The notes under the pieces were generated by a model, which saw nothing but the letters and a program-made list of their open reading frames with translations, was not told where the DNA came from and ran no database searches. This document shows, piece by piece, positions 15,919 through 24,412 of a stretch of 42,500 bases of DNA. The stretch lies in NCBI GenBank assembly GCA_016219965.1, contig JACRJM010000017.1, forward strand, positions 1 through 42,500, written 5' to 3'. Source of the DNA: Candidatus Schekmanbacteria bacterium (GTDB lineage: Bacteria > Schekmanbacteria > GWA2-38-11 > J061). The translations under genes and the position numbers were made by a program. How positions within the stretch are numbered: the stretch's first letter is position 1; each line of letters starts with the position of its first letter.

Positions 15919-18903
15919 TTATCCTCTCTCATTTAAGCCTATTATGCCAAGAAGAATAAATTTCGAGGTATCACCATTCACGCTTAGCATACTTGCATTG
16001 ATCTGCTTTATTTTTCTGCCATTTACCGGAAAATCACACTCGATCTCCAGATTGTAAAACTCTCTATCGCTCATAAGAAGTTCCTTCATATGTTTCATTA
16101 CTTCACGGATATCCCACTTATTGTCGCAGAGTTCAAATAGTTTCTTACCTAACACATCTTCCCTTCTAAAATTAACAGCCTGACAAAAAGCATTGTTTGC
16201 AGTAACTATGGTTAAACTTTTGTTAAGCACTAAGAGCGGCTCGCGCATTGCTTCTATTACTAAATCAGCATGTCGCACGGCATTGTCCCAAATATCCTGT
16301 TTTTCTTTCACATATTTTTCAAGCTCTTTACAGGCACTGATATTATGGAAAGTCAGAACTGTGCCATCTATGAAGTTATCCTCAGTCTTATAGGGAACAA
16401 TCTTCATCATATACCACTCCCCTTCATTAGACTGAATCTCTATCTCCATTGGCACAAGTGTATCATTGACTTCTTTAACATCTTTTGCAAGATTGTCGTA
16501 CTTTAAATTTGAAATAATGTCTGTGATGGGGCGTCCAACATCAGCCTGTATAAAATTAAAAAGCTTTGTTACTGAAGGAGAAAATCGCCTTATGTTAGCG
16601 CTATTGTCCAGGAATATTGTTGCTAATCCGGTGCTCTCGAAGAAATTGCTTATGTCATCGTTGGACCGGGAGATGCTTTCTATTCTGCTTTGAAGCTCTG
16701 CATTTACATTAATAAGCTCTTCCTGCGAGATTGTAAGCACCTCATTAGAACTTTGCAGTTGTTCATTTAATGAAATAAGTTGTGCCTGTGATGTTTCCAT
16801 ATCATCCAGAACATTACTCAGGTGTTTTTTTGTATACTTCAATTCTTTCTCCAGAAAATTGACAATGGAATCCTGTCTGGATTGTACATCGCCTTTCTTC
16901 GCAGACCTTTTCCTCTTTTCCGGAGATTCTATAATGTCTTCAAAAACCACCATTAAGAGCCCTCTCATAGCTTCAGGTTCTGCAATGGGTATTACCCTGA
17001 TATTGATTGACTGATAGTCACTGCTCAACTTTACATCTAAATTTTTAATTTCAACATCTTTTTTTAAGGTTAACGCCTTGTTTACGGCTTTGCGAAGCTC
17101 ATATTTCAATCCTTCCCGCGCCATTGCAAAAACATTCATGTTGGCTTTTCCCGCTGCCAGCTCCAGATACTCCCCTGTCTGTTTGTTTATATAAATTATA
17201 TCTCCTTTCTCATTTATAAGAACTGAAGGAGGGGTGAAGCGTTCAACAAGTATCTTCTCTGCTATTTCCTGCTCGATTTCTTTAAAACTATGATACTTGT
17301 CCAGCATCTTATCGGTGGGCATTGTTAATGGAATTGATGGACTGTAAACCAACCCTTTCAGTTCCCCTTTATTTTGAAAAGGTGAATCCTCCCTTATGAA
17401 AATCTTCCACATGCAGTCTATAGGCTTAAAAATGTCAGGACAATCAGTGACATTTTCTGACGAACCAAGGAAAAGCATACCATCAGGATTTAAGGCAAAA
17501 TAAAAAAGTATTTTGATTTTTTTTTGAACATCTGAAGTGAAATAAATAAGAAGGTTCCTGCAGCATATTAGATCAAGCTTTGTAAATGGGGGATTATTAA
17601 TAATATTATGAGAGGCAAAAACCACCATCTTTCTTATTTCATCTTTGATTTTGTAAGAATCCCCCTCTTTAGTAAAGAACCGCTCAATGCGTGCTGGAGA
17701 CACATGAGTAATAATTTTTGATTTATCATATATCCCCTGCCTTGCCTTATCTATCCCTTCCTTATCTATGTCTGTTGCGAAGATAAGTATCTTGAAATCA
17801 TTCATTGAGCCGGACTCATCAATGCACTCCTTGATTGCAATGGCAAGGGAGTAAGCCTCTTCTCCTGTAGAACATCCCGGAGCCCATATTCTTATGACAT
17901 TTTCGTCACCCTTATTTTTTAAAATCCGGGAGATAGCGTTCTTTTTTAAGCTTACGAACGCTTGAGGGTCTCTGAAGAAATTTGTAACTCCTATTAAAAT
18001 ATCTTTGAATAAAAGGTCAATCTCCTGCGGAGTTGCCTGGAGATATGCTGCATACCCAGCTAGGTTTTTCAATCGGCAAATAGCCCTCCTTTTTTCTATC
18101 CGGCGATAAATCACATGTTTTTTATAAGATGACAAATCATTCCCTGTGCGGTGCCGAATGAGCCTGAGCACCTTCTCAAAGGCTGTTTCAGTTGTACCTT
18201 TTAAGTCAACATTAGTCTTTGCCGGCTGTTTGGAATAGTTTTTAACATATTCTATAAGCTTCATTGGCAGAGCTTCAGGGGGGGCAATAATATCTGCAAG
18301 GCCTGTGTTGATGGCGCTTCTTGGCATGCTGTCATATTTAGCTGAGCTTATCTCCTGCACCATCGCCATTCCGGAGTAGTCCTTTATCGCTTTAAGACCC
18401 ATTGTGCCGTCAGTACCCATTCCGGAAAGTATTATACAGATGCTTTTCTCCTTCTGATCTTCAGCAAGAGACTTTAAAAAGAAATTAATGCATGATTCCA
18501 ATCCACACAAATCAGACTTTTTTTCAAGATGCAGCTTACCGTCCTTAATTGACATATTCCTGTCAGGTGGGATTACATATACACAGTTTGGCTTGACCAT
18601 TACATTATCCTCTGCCTGTGACACCTTCATCTTTGTAATGTGTGTGATAATTTCCGGCATTAAATTTCTCCGGTTTGGATCAAGGTGTGCAATTAGGACA
18701 AAAGATATTCCGGTATTTGCCGGCATGGATGAGAAGAATTTTTCCAGAGCTTCAAGGCCGCCTGCTGAACTGCCAATTCCAGCTATAAATCGTTTTTGTT
18801 TGATTTTGTTAGTAACTGGATTTCGAGGTTTGTCTGAATTAGGAATTAGTTTTTTTTTATACTGCGATTTTTTTGTAAATTCACTGATGTTTTTTGTTTT
18901 CAT
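15919..18903 (-). CDS. CheB-CheR-PAS fusion (methylesterase, methyltransferase and PAS sensor)
   Basis: A 994-aa protein. CheB methylesterase domain at about 38-225, with catalytic Ser (45/46 in GIGSSAGG), His73 (IAHLDP) and Asp165 (GMGTDGTMG); it has no receiver domain. CheR methyltransferase at about 236-505, with SAM motif APGCSTGEEAYSLA at 341-354 and a CRNLLIYF block near 448-455. A PAS-like region follows (about 545-660), then a long coiled coil (about 675-750), PAS (about 752-860) and a final PAS (about 875-990). It ends without a kinase domain, unlike many family members that continue into HisKA/HATPase. It would adjust glutamate methylation on a chemoreceptor-like partner or act as a sensor; no chemoreceptor gene is in view. 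The next gene downstream is a kinase, so the two may act as a pair. Confidence 0.92.
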   Translation of the reverse strand: MKTKNISEFTKKSQYKKKLIPNSDKPRNPVTNKIKQKRFIAGIGSSAGGLEALEKFFSSMPANTGISFVLIAHLDPNRRNLMPEIITHITKMKVSQAEDNVMVKPNCVYVIPPDRNMSIKDGKLHLEKKSDLCGLESCINFFLKSLAEDQKEKSICIILSGMGTDGTMGLKAIKDYSGMAMVQEISSAKYDSMPRSAINTGLADIIAPPEALPMKLIEYVKNYSKQPAKTNVDLKGTTETAFEKVLRLIRHRTGNDLSSYKKHVIYRRIEKRRAICRLKNLAGYAAYLQATPQEIDLLFKDILIGVTNFFRDPQAFVSLKKNAISRILKNKGDENVIRIWAPGCSTGEEAYSLAIAIKECIDESGSMNDFKILIFATDIDKEGIDKARQGIYDKSKIITHVSPARIERFFTKEGDSYKIKDEIRKMVVFASHNIINNPPFTKLDLICCRNLLIYFTSDVQKKIKILFYFALNPDGMLFLGSSENVTDCPDIFKPIDCMWKIFIREDSPFQNKGELKGLVYSPSIPLTMPTDKMLDKYHSFKEIEQEIAEKILVERFTPPSVLINEKGDIIYINKQTGEYLELAAGKANMNVFAMAREGLKYELRKAVNKALTLKKDVEIKNLDVKLSSDYQSINIRVIPIAEPEAMRGLLMVVFEDIIESPEKRKRSAKKGDVQSRQDSIVNFLEKELKYTKKHLSNVLDDMETSQAQLISLNEQLQSSNEVLTISQEELINVNAELQSRIESISRSNDDISNFFESTGLATIFLDNSANIRRFSPSVTKLFNFIQADVGRPITDIISNLKYDNLAKDVKEVNDTLVPMEIEIQSNEGEWYMMKIVPYKTEDNFIDGTVLTFHNISACKELEKYVKEKQDIWDNAVRHADLVIEAMREPLLVLNKSLTIVTANNAFCQAVNFRREDVLGKKLFELCDNKWDIREVMKHMKELLMSDREFYNLEIECDFPVNGRKIKQINASMLSVNGDTSKFILLGIIGLNERG

Positions 18904-19377
18904 AATAATTGCGCTTTTATTAAAGCAATCTTAAAATATGTGGCTAGCTTAATAAAGCTGATTAAGTACAAGTATATATGAAAAAACTATTTCAGTAGTT
19001 ATAGGTTAACATGAGAACTGTCAAGGAAAAACAATTTCAGTAATGAAACAAAAAGTTCTATGACTTTTATTATAATGCTGCCAGCACTGTTTTCAGCGAA
19101 TCGTTGATGTTATCGGGGAATTATTACCAAAATGGCAATCTATTTATCTGTTTTAATTGTGAAAACCATGGACTGTCGGATTCCTGAACACTTCTCAAAG
19201 AAAATTCTTTTTATTTTTCAATTAGATATTAAAAACTATAAAATTTGAGTCTTGGAAAGATAACATAATTCACCATAAAAATTGCTTATTAAGTCCTCTC
19301 CTTCATCACTACCTCACATTGATAAACTATATATTTTTCAATACATTACATTTAATTACTATTATCGTCCTGTATTG

Positions 19378-19393
19378 TGGCATAACTTTTGCA
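19378..19393 (+). promoter_or_regulatory. Sigma-54 promoter of the multicopper oxidase gene
   Basis: The sequence TGGCATAACTTTTGCA has the -24 GG and -12 GC dinucleotides separated by exactly 10 nt and keeps TGGCA and TTGCA. Transcription would start near 19404, leaving a leader of about 178 nt before the gene. Such promoters require an ATP-dependent enhancer-binding protein; none is encoded in this window. Confidence 0.7.
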
Positions 19394-19453
19394 AATACCT
19401 GCATCGAGAAGAGCGCGCTTCTTAATAAAAATCCAAGGATTAGTGAAATTTTG

Positions 19454-19517
19454 GTTGTCTGAAGCGAAGAACTTAGCAAATGAAGACAACTAAAAGAAAG
19501 GTGGGAGGTTTGTCTTC
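19454..19517 (+). promoter_or_regulatory. Leader with two mutually exclusive stems
   Basis: The segment 19482-19490 (GAAGACAAC) can pair upstream with GTTGTCT at 19454-19460 (7 bp) or downstream with TTGTCTTC at 19510-19517 (8 bp), but not both. The downstream loop holds a purine-rich GGGAGG. The arrangement resembles a switchable leader, but no known riboswitch class is recognised and chance pairing is possible. Confidence 0.3.
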
Positions 19518-19581
19518 AAATCAGGAAAATCAGCAGAAGCACAGGTAAGCAGTAAAACGAAGTAAAATGTGGAGAGGAAAA

Positions 19582-22500
19582 ATGAAGAAAAAATGGTTGG
19601 GGATTTTAGTTTTATTTTGTTTCGTAACAGCATTTTCATGGGGAATTGGGAATAGGGTTTCCGCCCAAACAACCCAAATGGACAGCAAGGATAGCAGTGA
19701 CATTATAACAAGGATGCAAAACAGGACAACAGCAGCGCAGAGGAAAGCTGCTGCAGAACGTGCCGCAGAAGCACGTGCCGCAGCCGAGAAGAGTACACAG
19801 GATACAACAACTGTAAAGAAAAGCAACAAGAACAAGAAGTCAAAAAAAGGGAAGAAGAATAATAAGAGCGCAAAGATTGGAGTCCCCGGTGTAATGGATC
19901 CCGGTGGTACACCGGATTATTTCGGTATTTACCCGAATTACGCCAATAGTCCATTACCTACGGTAGATCCGGTTACAGGAGCGGTTTCAGGCGGAATCAG
20001 GAAGTTCGTAGATTCACTCCCCGGACTTGGTGCAGCTAATGCAAACAATCTTGGTCAGTATATCCCTGTCGCTATTCCTGATACAACAACATATCCGGGC
20101 TCAGATTATTATGAAATAGAATTAGTCGAGTACGCCGAGAAATTGCATTCTGACCTGCCCGCCACTAAACTTCGTGGTTACAGACAAACTAACACAACAG
20201 ATGCAACGGTGAGCGTGCCCCATTATCTGGGACCTCTGATAATAGCCCAGAAAGACAGACCGACACGTATTAAGTTCACCAATAGCCTTCCTATAGGCAG
20301 CGCAGGAAATCTTTTCATTCCTGTTGACACAACCGTAATGGGTGCCGGTATGGGTCCTGATGGAGCCAATTATACAGAAAACCGCGGCACCCTTCATTTA
20401 CATGGCGGATTGACTCCATGGATAAGCGATGGGACTCCTCATCAGTGGACTGTTCCTGCAGGAGAGTCAACAACACTTCCCACTGGTGTAAGCACTCAAA
20501 ACGTTCCTGACATGCCTGTCCCATCCGGCGGGTCTATAACTTTCTATTATCCGAATCAGCAGAGCGCAAGATTGATGTTCTACCATGACCATGCTTATGG
20601 AATAACCCGTCTCAATGTTTATGCAGGCGAGGCGGCAGGTTATCTGTTACAGGACACAACCGAGCAAAGTCTCGTTTCAACCGGTATAATACCTGCTGAC
20701 CAGATTCCTCTTGTTATTCAGGATAAGACTTTCGTACCGGACACTGCTCAACTCGCCCAACAGGATCCAACATGGGATATAGCCAAGTATGGTGGTAAGG
20801 GCAATCTCTGGTTTCCTCATGTATATATGCCTAACCAGAATCCATATGACATGTCCGGCGCAAATGCTATGGGCAGATGGGATTATGGTCCATTGTTCTG
20901 GCCTGTTTTCAGCATGATAACAAATGGTCCTGTACCTAATCCGCTTTTTGGCACTGATCCGGTTGAGCCTCCGGAAAATCCGGGAACACCTAATCCGTCC
21001 CTTGTACCTGAAGCCTTCATGGATACACCGGTTGTTAACGGTACAGTTTATCCAACAGTAACAGTGCAGCCAAAGTCATACAGGTTAAGAATTCTTAATG
21101 CATGCAATGACAGATTCCTTAACCTCCAGCTTTACACAGCGGATCCGCTTGTTACGACTGCTGATGGCAGGACTAACACAGAAGTCAAGATGGTTAATGC
21201 ATTCCCTGGTACGGGCTTACCTGCAACCTGGCCAACGGATGCAAGGGATGGCGGCGTACCGGATCCAACAACTGCTGGTCCGGATATGATTCAGATAGCC
21301 ACTGAAGGCGGTTTTCTTCCGGCACCGGTAGTAATACCTGCCCAGCCGGTCAACTATAACTATAACCGTAGAGACATCGTTGTCCTCAATGTATCAGACC
21401 ATGCTCTCTATATGGGTCCGGCAGAGCGGGCAGATGTCGTCGTTGATTTTTCCGCATTTGCAGGAAAAACACTGATTCTTTATAACGATGCCCCTGCGCC
21501 TGTTCCTGCATTTGACCCGAGAATCGACTACTACACTGGCGATCCGGATCAAACTGACACAGGCGGCGCACCGACAACGCTGGCTGGCTACGGTCCTAAC
21601 ACACGCACCATTATGCAGATAAATGTTGCAGCAGCAACTCCTGCGGCGCCATTTAATATCACCAACCTGAATAATGCCTTTGCATCAACTGCCACAACGG
21701 AGGGCGTATTCGCATCGTCTCAGGACCCGATCATAGTGCCTCAGGCTGCTTACAACTCAGCCTACAATACGACTGTCGTTGACCATATGGGAACATCCTG
21801 CGGAAGGATTCAGGACACTTCCATGAGCGTTACTCCATTGGGCTCTACCACCCCATTGTTGATTCAGTTCATGCCAAAGGCTATACAAGAGCTCTTTGAG
21901 ATGGAATACGGAAGAATGAATGCCACACTGGGAGTTGAGCTGCCATTTACCAATTCAACTAACCAGACAACAATCCCCTTAGGTTATGTAGATCCTACTA
22001 CCGAGACACTTGCAGACTCCATAACACCTCTCGCACCTGCGGCTGGTGATGGAACTCAGATCTGGAAGATTACACATAACGGCGTTGACACCCATGCGAT
22101 ACACTTTCATCTGTTTAATGTGCAAGTTATAAATCGCGTTGGATGGGACGGCGCTATAAGGCTTCCTGATGCGAATGAACTTGGATGGAAAGAAACAGTC
22201 AAGATGAACCCATTGGAAGATATCATAGTTGCCATGAGACCGGTTGCTCCTCAACTTCCATTCGGAATTCCCGAGAGCGTACGCCCCATGGATGTTACAA
22301 AACCGGTGGATGGCGTCACAAGCTGGCCAAGTATAGACGCGATTACCGGATTCCCAACTACAGTTGTTAATGATTATGTGAACTTTGGCTGGGAATACGT
22401 ATGGCACTGCCATCTTCTGGGGCATGAAGAAAATGACATGATGCGTCCAATAGCTTTTAACGTTGTGGTTAATGTACCAAACAAGGTAACCAGCCTGACA

Positions 22501-23562
22501 GGCTCAGGAGTATTAACAGGGATCGAACTGACATGGAAAGATCCTACACCAGCAGCTTCAGCGAGTACATTAGGCAATCCACAAAATGAGATCGGCTTCA
22601 GGATTGAGCGGGCAAACATTGGTGGAGCTTATGCATTTGTTGGAAATGCCCCTGCGAATTCAACTTCATTTATTGACACTACACTTACTGGCGCAGGTAA
22701 TTACTCGTATCGTGTTACAGTATTCAATGCTGCAGGTGACTCCCTGCCGGTGACTGTAACAGCATCGACAATGATCATTACAACAAGTAGTCCATTGCCG
22801 ACTGTGGTTATTGGAACGCCCTACAGCCAGACACTGGGTGCTACAAATGGTACCGCGCCGTACACATGGTCTAAAACTTCCGGCTCACTGCCGACTGGAC
22901 TAACCATGACCAGCGGTGGTCTCATCTCTGGTACGCCGACTACAACCGGGAACTTCACGTTCACAGTTCAGGTCGCTGATGCAGGCGGACTCATTGCAAC
23001 AAAGTCTTTGACAATCTCGGTTATTAATCCGCCTATCATTACCACGGGCACTTTACCGGGTGCAACTGTAGGAAAAGCTTACAATTATACCGTAAAGGCA
23101 AAAAGCGGTGTCCCACCGTACACCTCATGGACTATAACAGGTGGTGCGTTGCCTGATGGACTAAGCTTAACCATGACCGCAACCGGCGGCAACATAAAGG
23201 GTACCCCTGCAGTACCGGGAACCTTTAACTTTACTATACAGGTTACAGACAGCGATGGAAACAGCGGAAGTAAAAACCTGTCTATCACAGTAGGAGTAGC
23301 ACCGTTTTCGATAACAACATCCACTTTAAGTAATCCAACCAGTGGTAAAGCTTACTCAACCACTATAAAAGCAACCGGCGGGGTTAAGCCATATACATGG
23401 TCGGTAATTTCCGGCTCACTGCCGGCTGGTCTTTCTTTGAGCACCGACGGAGTTATAAGCGGTACTCCTACAGTAAAGGGTACATTTAACTTTACTGTAC
23501 AGGTTGCAGATGGATATGGGACAGCACCTGTCAGCAAGGCAATGAAACTGACTGTAAAATAA
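19582..23562 (+). CDS. Secreted multicopper oxidase with C-terminal FN3 and Ig-like (He_PIG) repeats, OmpB-like
   Basis: I place the start at the ATG at 19582 because GGAGAGG lies 4 nt upstream of it; an ATG at 19567 precedes that motif. Residue numbers below count from 19567. A Sec signal (KKKWLGILVLFCFVTAFSW... VSA) is followed by an Ala/Arg helix and a Lys/Asn-rich stretch (about 53-103). Copper motifs: HLH 277-279, HDH 340-342, HAIHFH 843-848, and HCHLLGHEENDMM 947-959 with type 1 ligands His947, Cys948, His953 and Met958. All four sites are complete. The last motif is close to CotA (HCHILEHEDYDMM). An FN3-like segment (about 970-1065) and three about 90-aa He_PIG/Ig-like repeats (about 1068-1331) complete it. 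Size and layout recall Geobacter OmpB, a surface protein needed for growth on Fe(III) oxide. Oxidation of metals or phenolics outside the cell is plausible; the substrate is unproven. Confidence 0.9.
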   Translation: MKKKWLGILVLFCFVTAFSWGIGNRVSAQTTQMDSKDSSDIITRMQNRTTAAQRKAAAERAAEARAAAEKSTQDTTTVKKSNKNKKSKKGKKNNKSAKIGVPGVMDPGGTPDYFGIYPNYANSPLPTVDPVTGAVSGGIRKFVDSLPGLGAANANNLGQYIPVAIPDTTTYPGSDYYEIELVEYAEKLHSDLPATKLRGYRQTNTTDATVSVPHYLGPLIIAQKDRPTRIKFTNSLPIGSAGNLFIPVDTTVMGAGMGPDGANYTENRGTLHLHGGLTPWISDGTPHQWTVPAGESTTLPTGVSTQNVPDMPVPSGGSITFYYPNQQSARLMFYHDHAYGITRLNVYAGEAAGYLLQDTTEQSLVSTGIIPADQIPLVIQDKTFVPDTAQLAQQDPTWDIAKYGGKGNLWFPHVYMPNQNPYDMSGANAMGRWDYGPLFWPVFSMITNGPVPNPLFGTDPVEPPENPGTPNPSLVPEAFMDTPVVNGTVYPTVTVQPKSYRLRILNACNDRFLNLQLYTADPLVTTADGRTNTEVKMVNAFPGTGLPATWPTDARDGGVPDPTTAGPDMIQIATEGGFLPAPVVIPAQPVNYNYNRRDIVVLNVSDHALYMGPAERADVVVDFSAFAGKTLILYNDAPAPVPAFDPRIDYYTGDPDQTDTGGAPTTLAGYGPNTRTIMQINVAAATPAAPFNITNLNNAFASTATTEGVFASSQDPIIVPQAAYNSAYNTTVVDHMGTSCGRIQDTSMSVTPLGSTTPLLIQFMPKAIQELFEMEYGRMNATLGVELPFTNSTNQTTIPLGYVDPTTETLADSITPLAPAAGDGTQIWKITHNGVDTHAIHFHLFNVQVINRVGWDGAIRLPDANELGWKETVKMNPLEDIIVAMRPVAPQLPFGIPESVRPMDVTKPVDGVTSWPSIDAITGFPTTVVNDYVNFGWEYVWHCHLLGHEENDMMRPIAFNVVVNVPNKVTSLTGSGVLTGIELTWKDPTPAASASTLGNPQNEIGFRIERANIGGAYAFVGNAPANSTSFIDTTLTGAGNYSYRVTVFNAAGDSLPVTVTASTMIITTSSPLPTVVIGTPYSQTLGATNGTAPYTWSKTSGSLPTGLTMTSGGLISGTPTTTGNFTFTVQVADAGGLIATKSLTISVINPPIITTGTLPGATVGKAYNYTVKAKSGVPPYTSWTITGGALPDGLSLTMTATGGNIKGTPAVPGTFNFTIQVTDSDGNSGSKNLSITVGVAPFSITTSTLSNPTSGKAYSTTIKATGGVKPYTWSVISGSLPAGLSLSTDGVISGTPTVKGTFNFTVQVADGYGTAPVSKAMKLTVK

Positions 23563-23624
23563 CTAGGCAAGTTCATGACTGAACAGCAGTATTGTTCAAA
23601 ATGACTTGTAAGACACAAACTTAA

Positions 23625-23662
23625 ACTAAGCCCCCCTCCGGGAACGGAGGGGGTAACTTAGT
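23625..23662 (+). other. Strong hairpin between the oxidase and FKBP genes
   Basis: CCCCCTCCG (23632-23640) and CGGAGGGGG (23645-23653) form a 9-bp GC stem with a GGAA loop, flanked by ACTAAG/CTTAGT that can extend it past a small bulge. There is no T-run after it, so it is more likely an mRNA-stabilising or differential-expression element than a full terminator. Confidence 0.6.
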
Positions 23663-23686
23663 ATTTGTAAATTAGAAAAGGAAAAA

Positions 23687-24391
23687 ATGATGCACATAAT
23701 AAGAATGTATAAATGGTTTGTAGTTCTTGCGATTTGCATATTGGCTGCTCAGGCAAGCGCTGAAGAGAGCCAGCTTCTTAAAACAGAAAAAGAAAAGGTA
23801 AGCTACGGTATCGGGGTAGATGTGGGTAGGAATTTCAAGAAGCTGGGCATAAATATTGATATGGATATTCTCCTAAATGGCTTGAAAGACGGATACTCAG
23901 GCAACAAGATAATGATGGATGAAAAAGATCTCCGTGAAACCATGAACACCTATCAAAGCGATCTGCTCAAAAAGCAGGCACAATCAAGAATTGCAACAGC
24001 AGAAAAAAACAAGAAATCAGGAGAGGCTTTTCTCTCTGATAACAAAAACAAGGAAGAGGTTGTAACTCTGCCGAGCGGATTACAGTATAAAATACTCAAG
24101 GCTGGTGACGGCAAAAAGCCGGCATCTTCCGACACAGTAGAATGCAATTACCGGGGTACTCTTATCAATGGTACAGAGTTTGACAGCTCCTATAACCGCG
24201 GACAATCTGCAACCTTTAAAGTCAATGGTGTGATTCCTGGCTGGACTGAAGCATTACAGCTTATGCCTACAGGCTCGAAATGGCTCTTATTCGTTCCGTC
24301 ACAACTTGCGTACGGAGAGAGGGGAGCAGGACGGGACATAGGCCCCAATGAAACTCTTATTTTCGAAGTCGAGCTCATCGCCATAAAATAA
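23687..24391 (+). CDS. Exported FKBP-type peptidyl-prolyl isomerase (FkpA/Mip-like)
   Basis: A 234-aa protein. Signal peptide about 1-25, ending in a QASA-EES cleavage site. The N-terminal FkpA/Mip-type dimerisation region (about 33-120) begins with KVSYGIGVDVGRNF. The FKBP catalytic domain (about 130-234) has the VECNYRGTLINGTEFDSS strand, VIPGWTEAL with Trp186, the LAYGERGAG loop and the LIFEVELI end. It would act on proline bonds of proteins folding in the periplasm. It follows the very proline- and glycine-rich multicopper oxidase by 124 nt on the same strand, so that oxidase is a likely client (inference from order only). A GGA motif 5 nt before ATG supports the start. Confidence 0.93.
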   Translation: MMHIIRMYKWFVVLAICILAAQASAEESQLLKTEKEKVSYGIGVDVGRNFKKLGINIDMDILLNGLKDGYSGNKIMMDEKDLRETMNTYQSDLLKKQAQSRIATAEKNKKSGEAFLSDNKNKEEVVTLPSGLQYKILKAGDGKKPASSDTVECNYRGTLINGTEFDSSYNRGQSATFKVNGVIPGWTEALQLMPTGSKWLLFVPSQLAYGERGAGRDIGPNETLIFEVELIAIK

Positions 24392-24412
24392 TGCCATAAA
24401 GAGGTAGATAAA

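Larger units (their letters stand above)
18904..19581. other. Long divergent intergenic region without a convincing protein gene
   Basis: This 678-bp gap separates two divergent transcription units. On the plus strand it holds a sigma-54 promoter at 19378-19393 and a leader with competing stems at 19454-19517. The leader also contains a possible 22-codon ORF at 19480-19548 (ATG to TAA, Lys/Arg/Gln-rich, weak ribosome-binding site). On the minus strand a weak promoter-like pair (TTGACA at 19024-19019, TATAAC at 19003-18998, 15-nt spacer) may serve the CheB-CheR-PAS gene. The rest is AT-rich, and I see no gene or repeat family in it. Confidence 0.6.

Noticed and set aside
22800-23560. Short DNA repeats in the 3' part of the oxidase gene
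   Set aside because: They reflect the tandem Ig-like protein repeats (shared TCCGGCTCACTGCCG) and are not a separate repeat element or CRISPR array.
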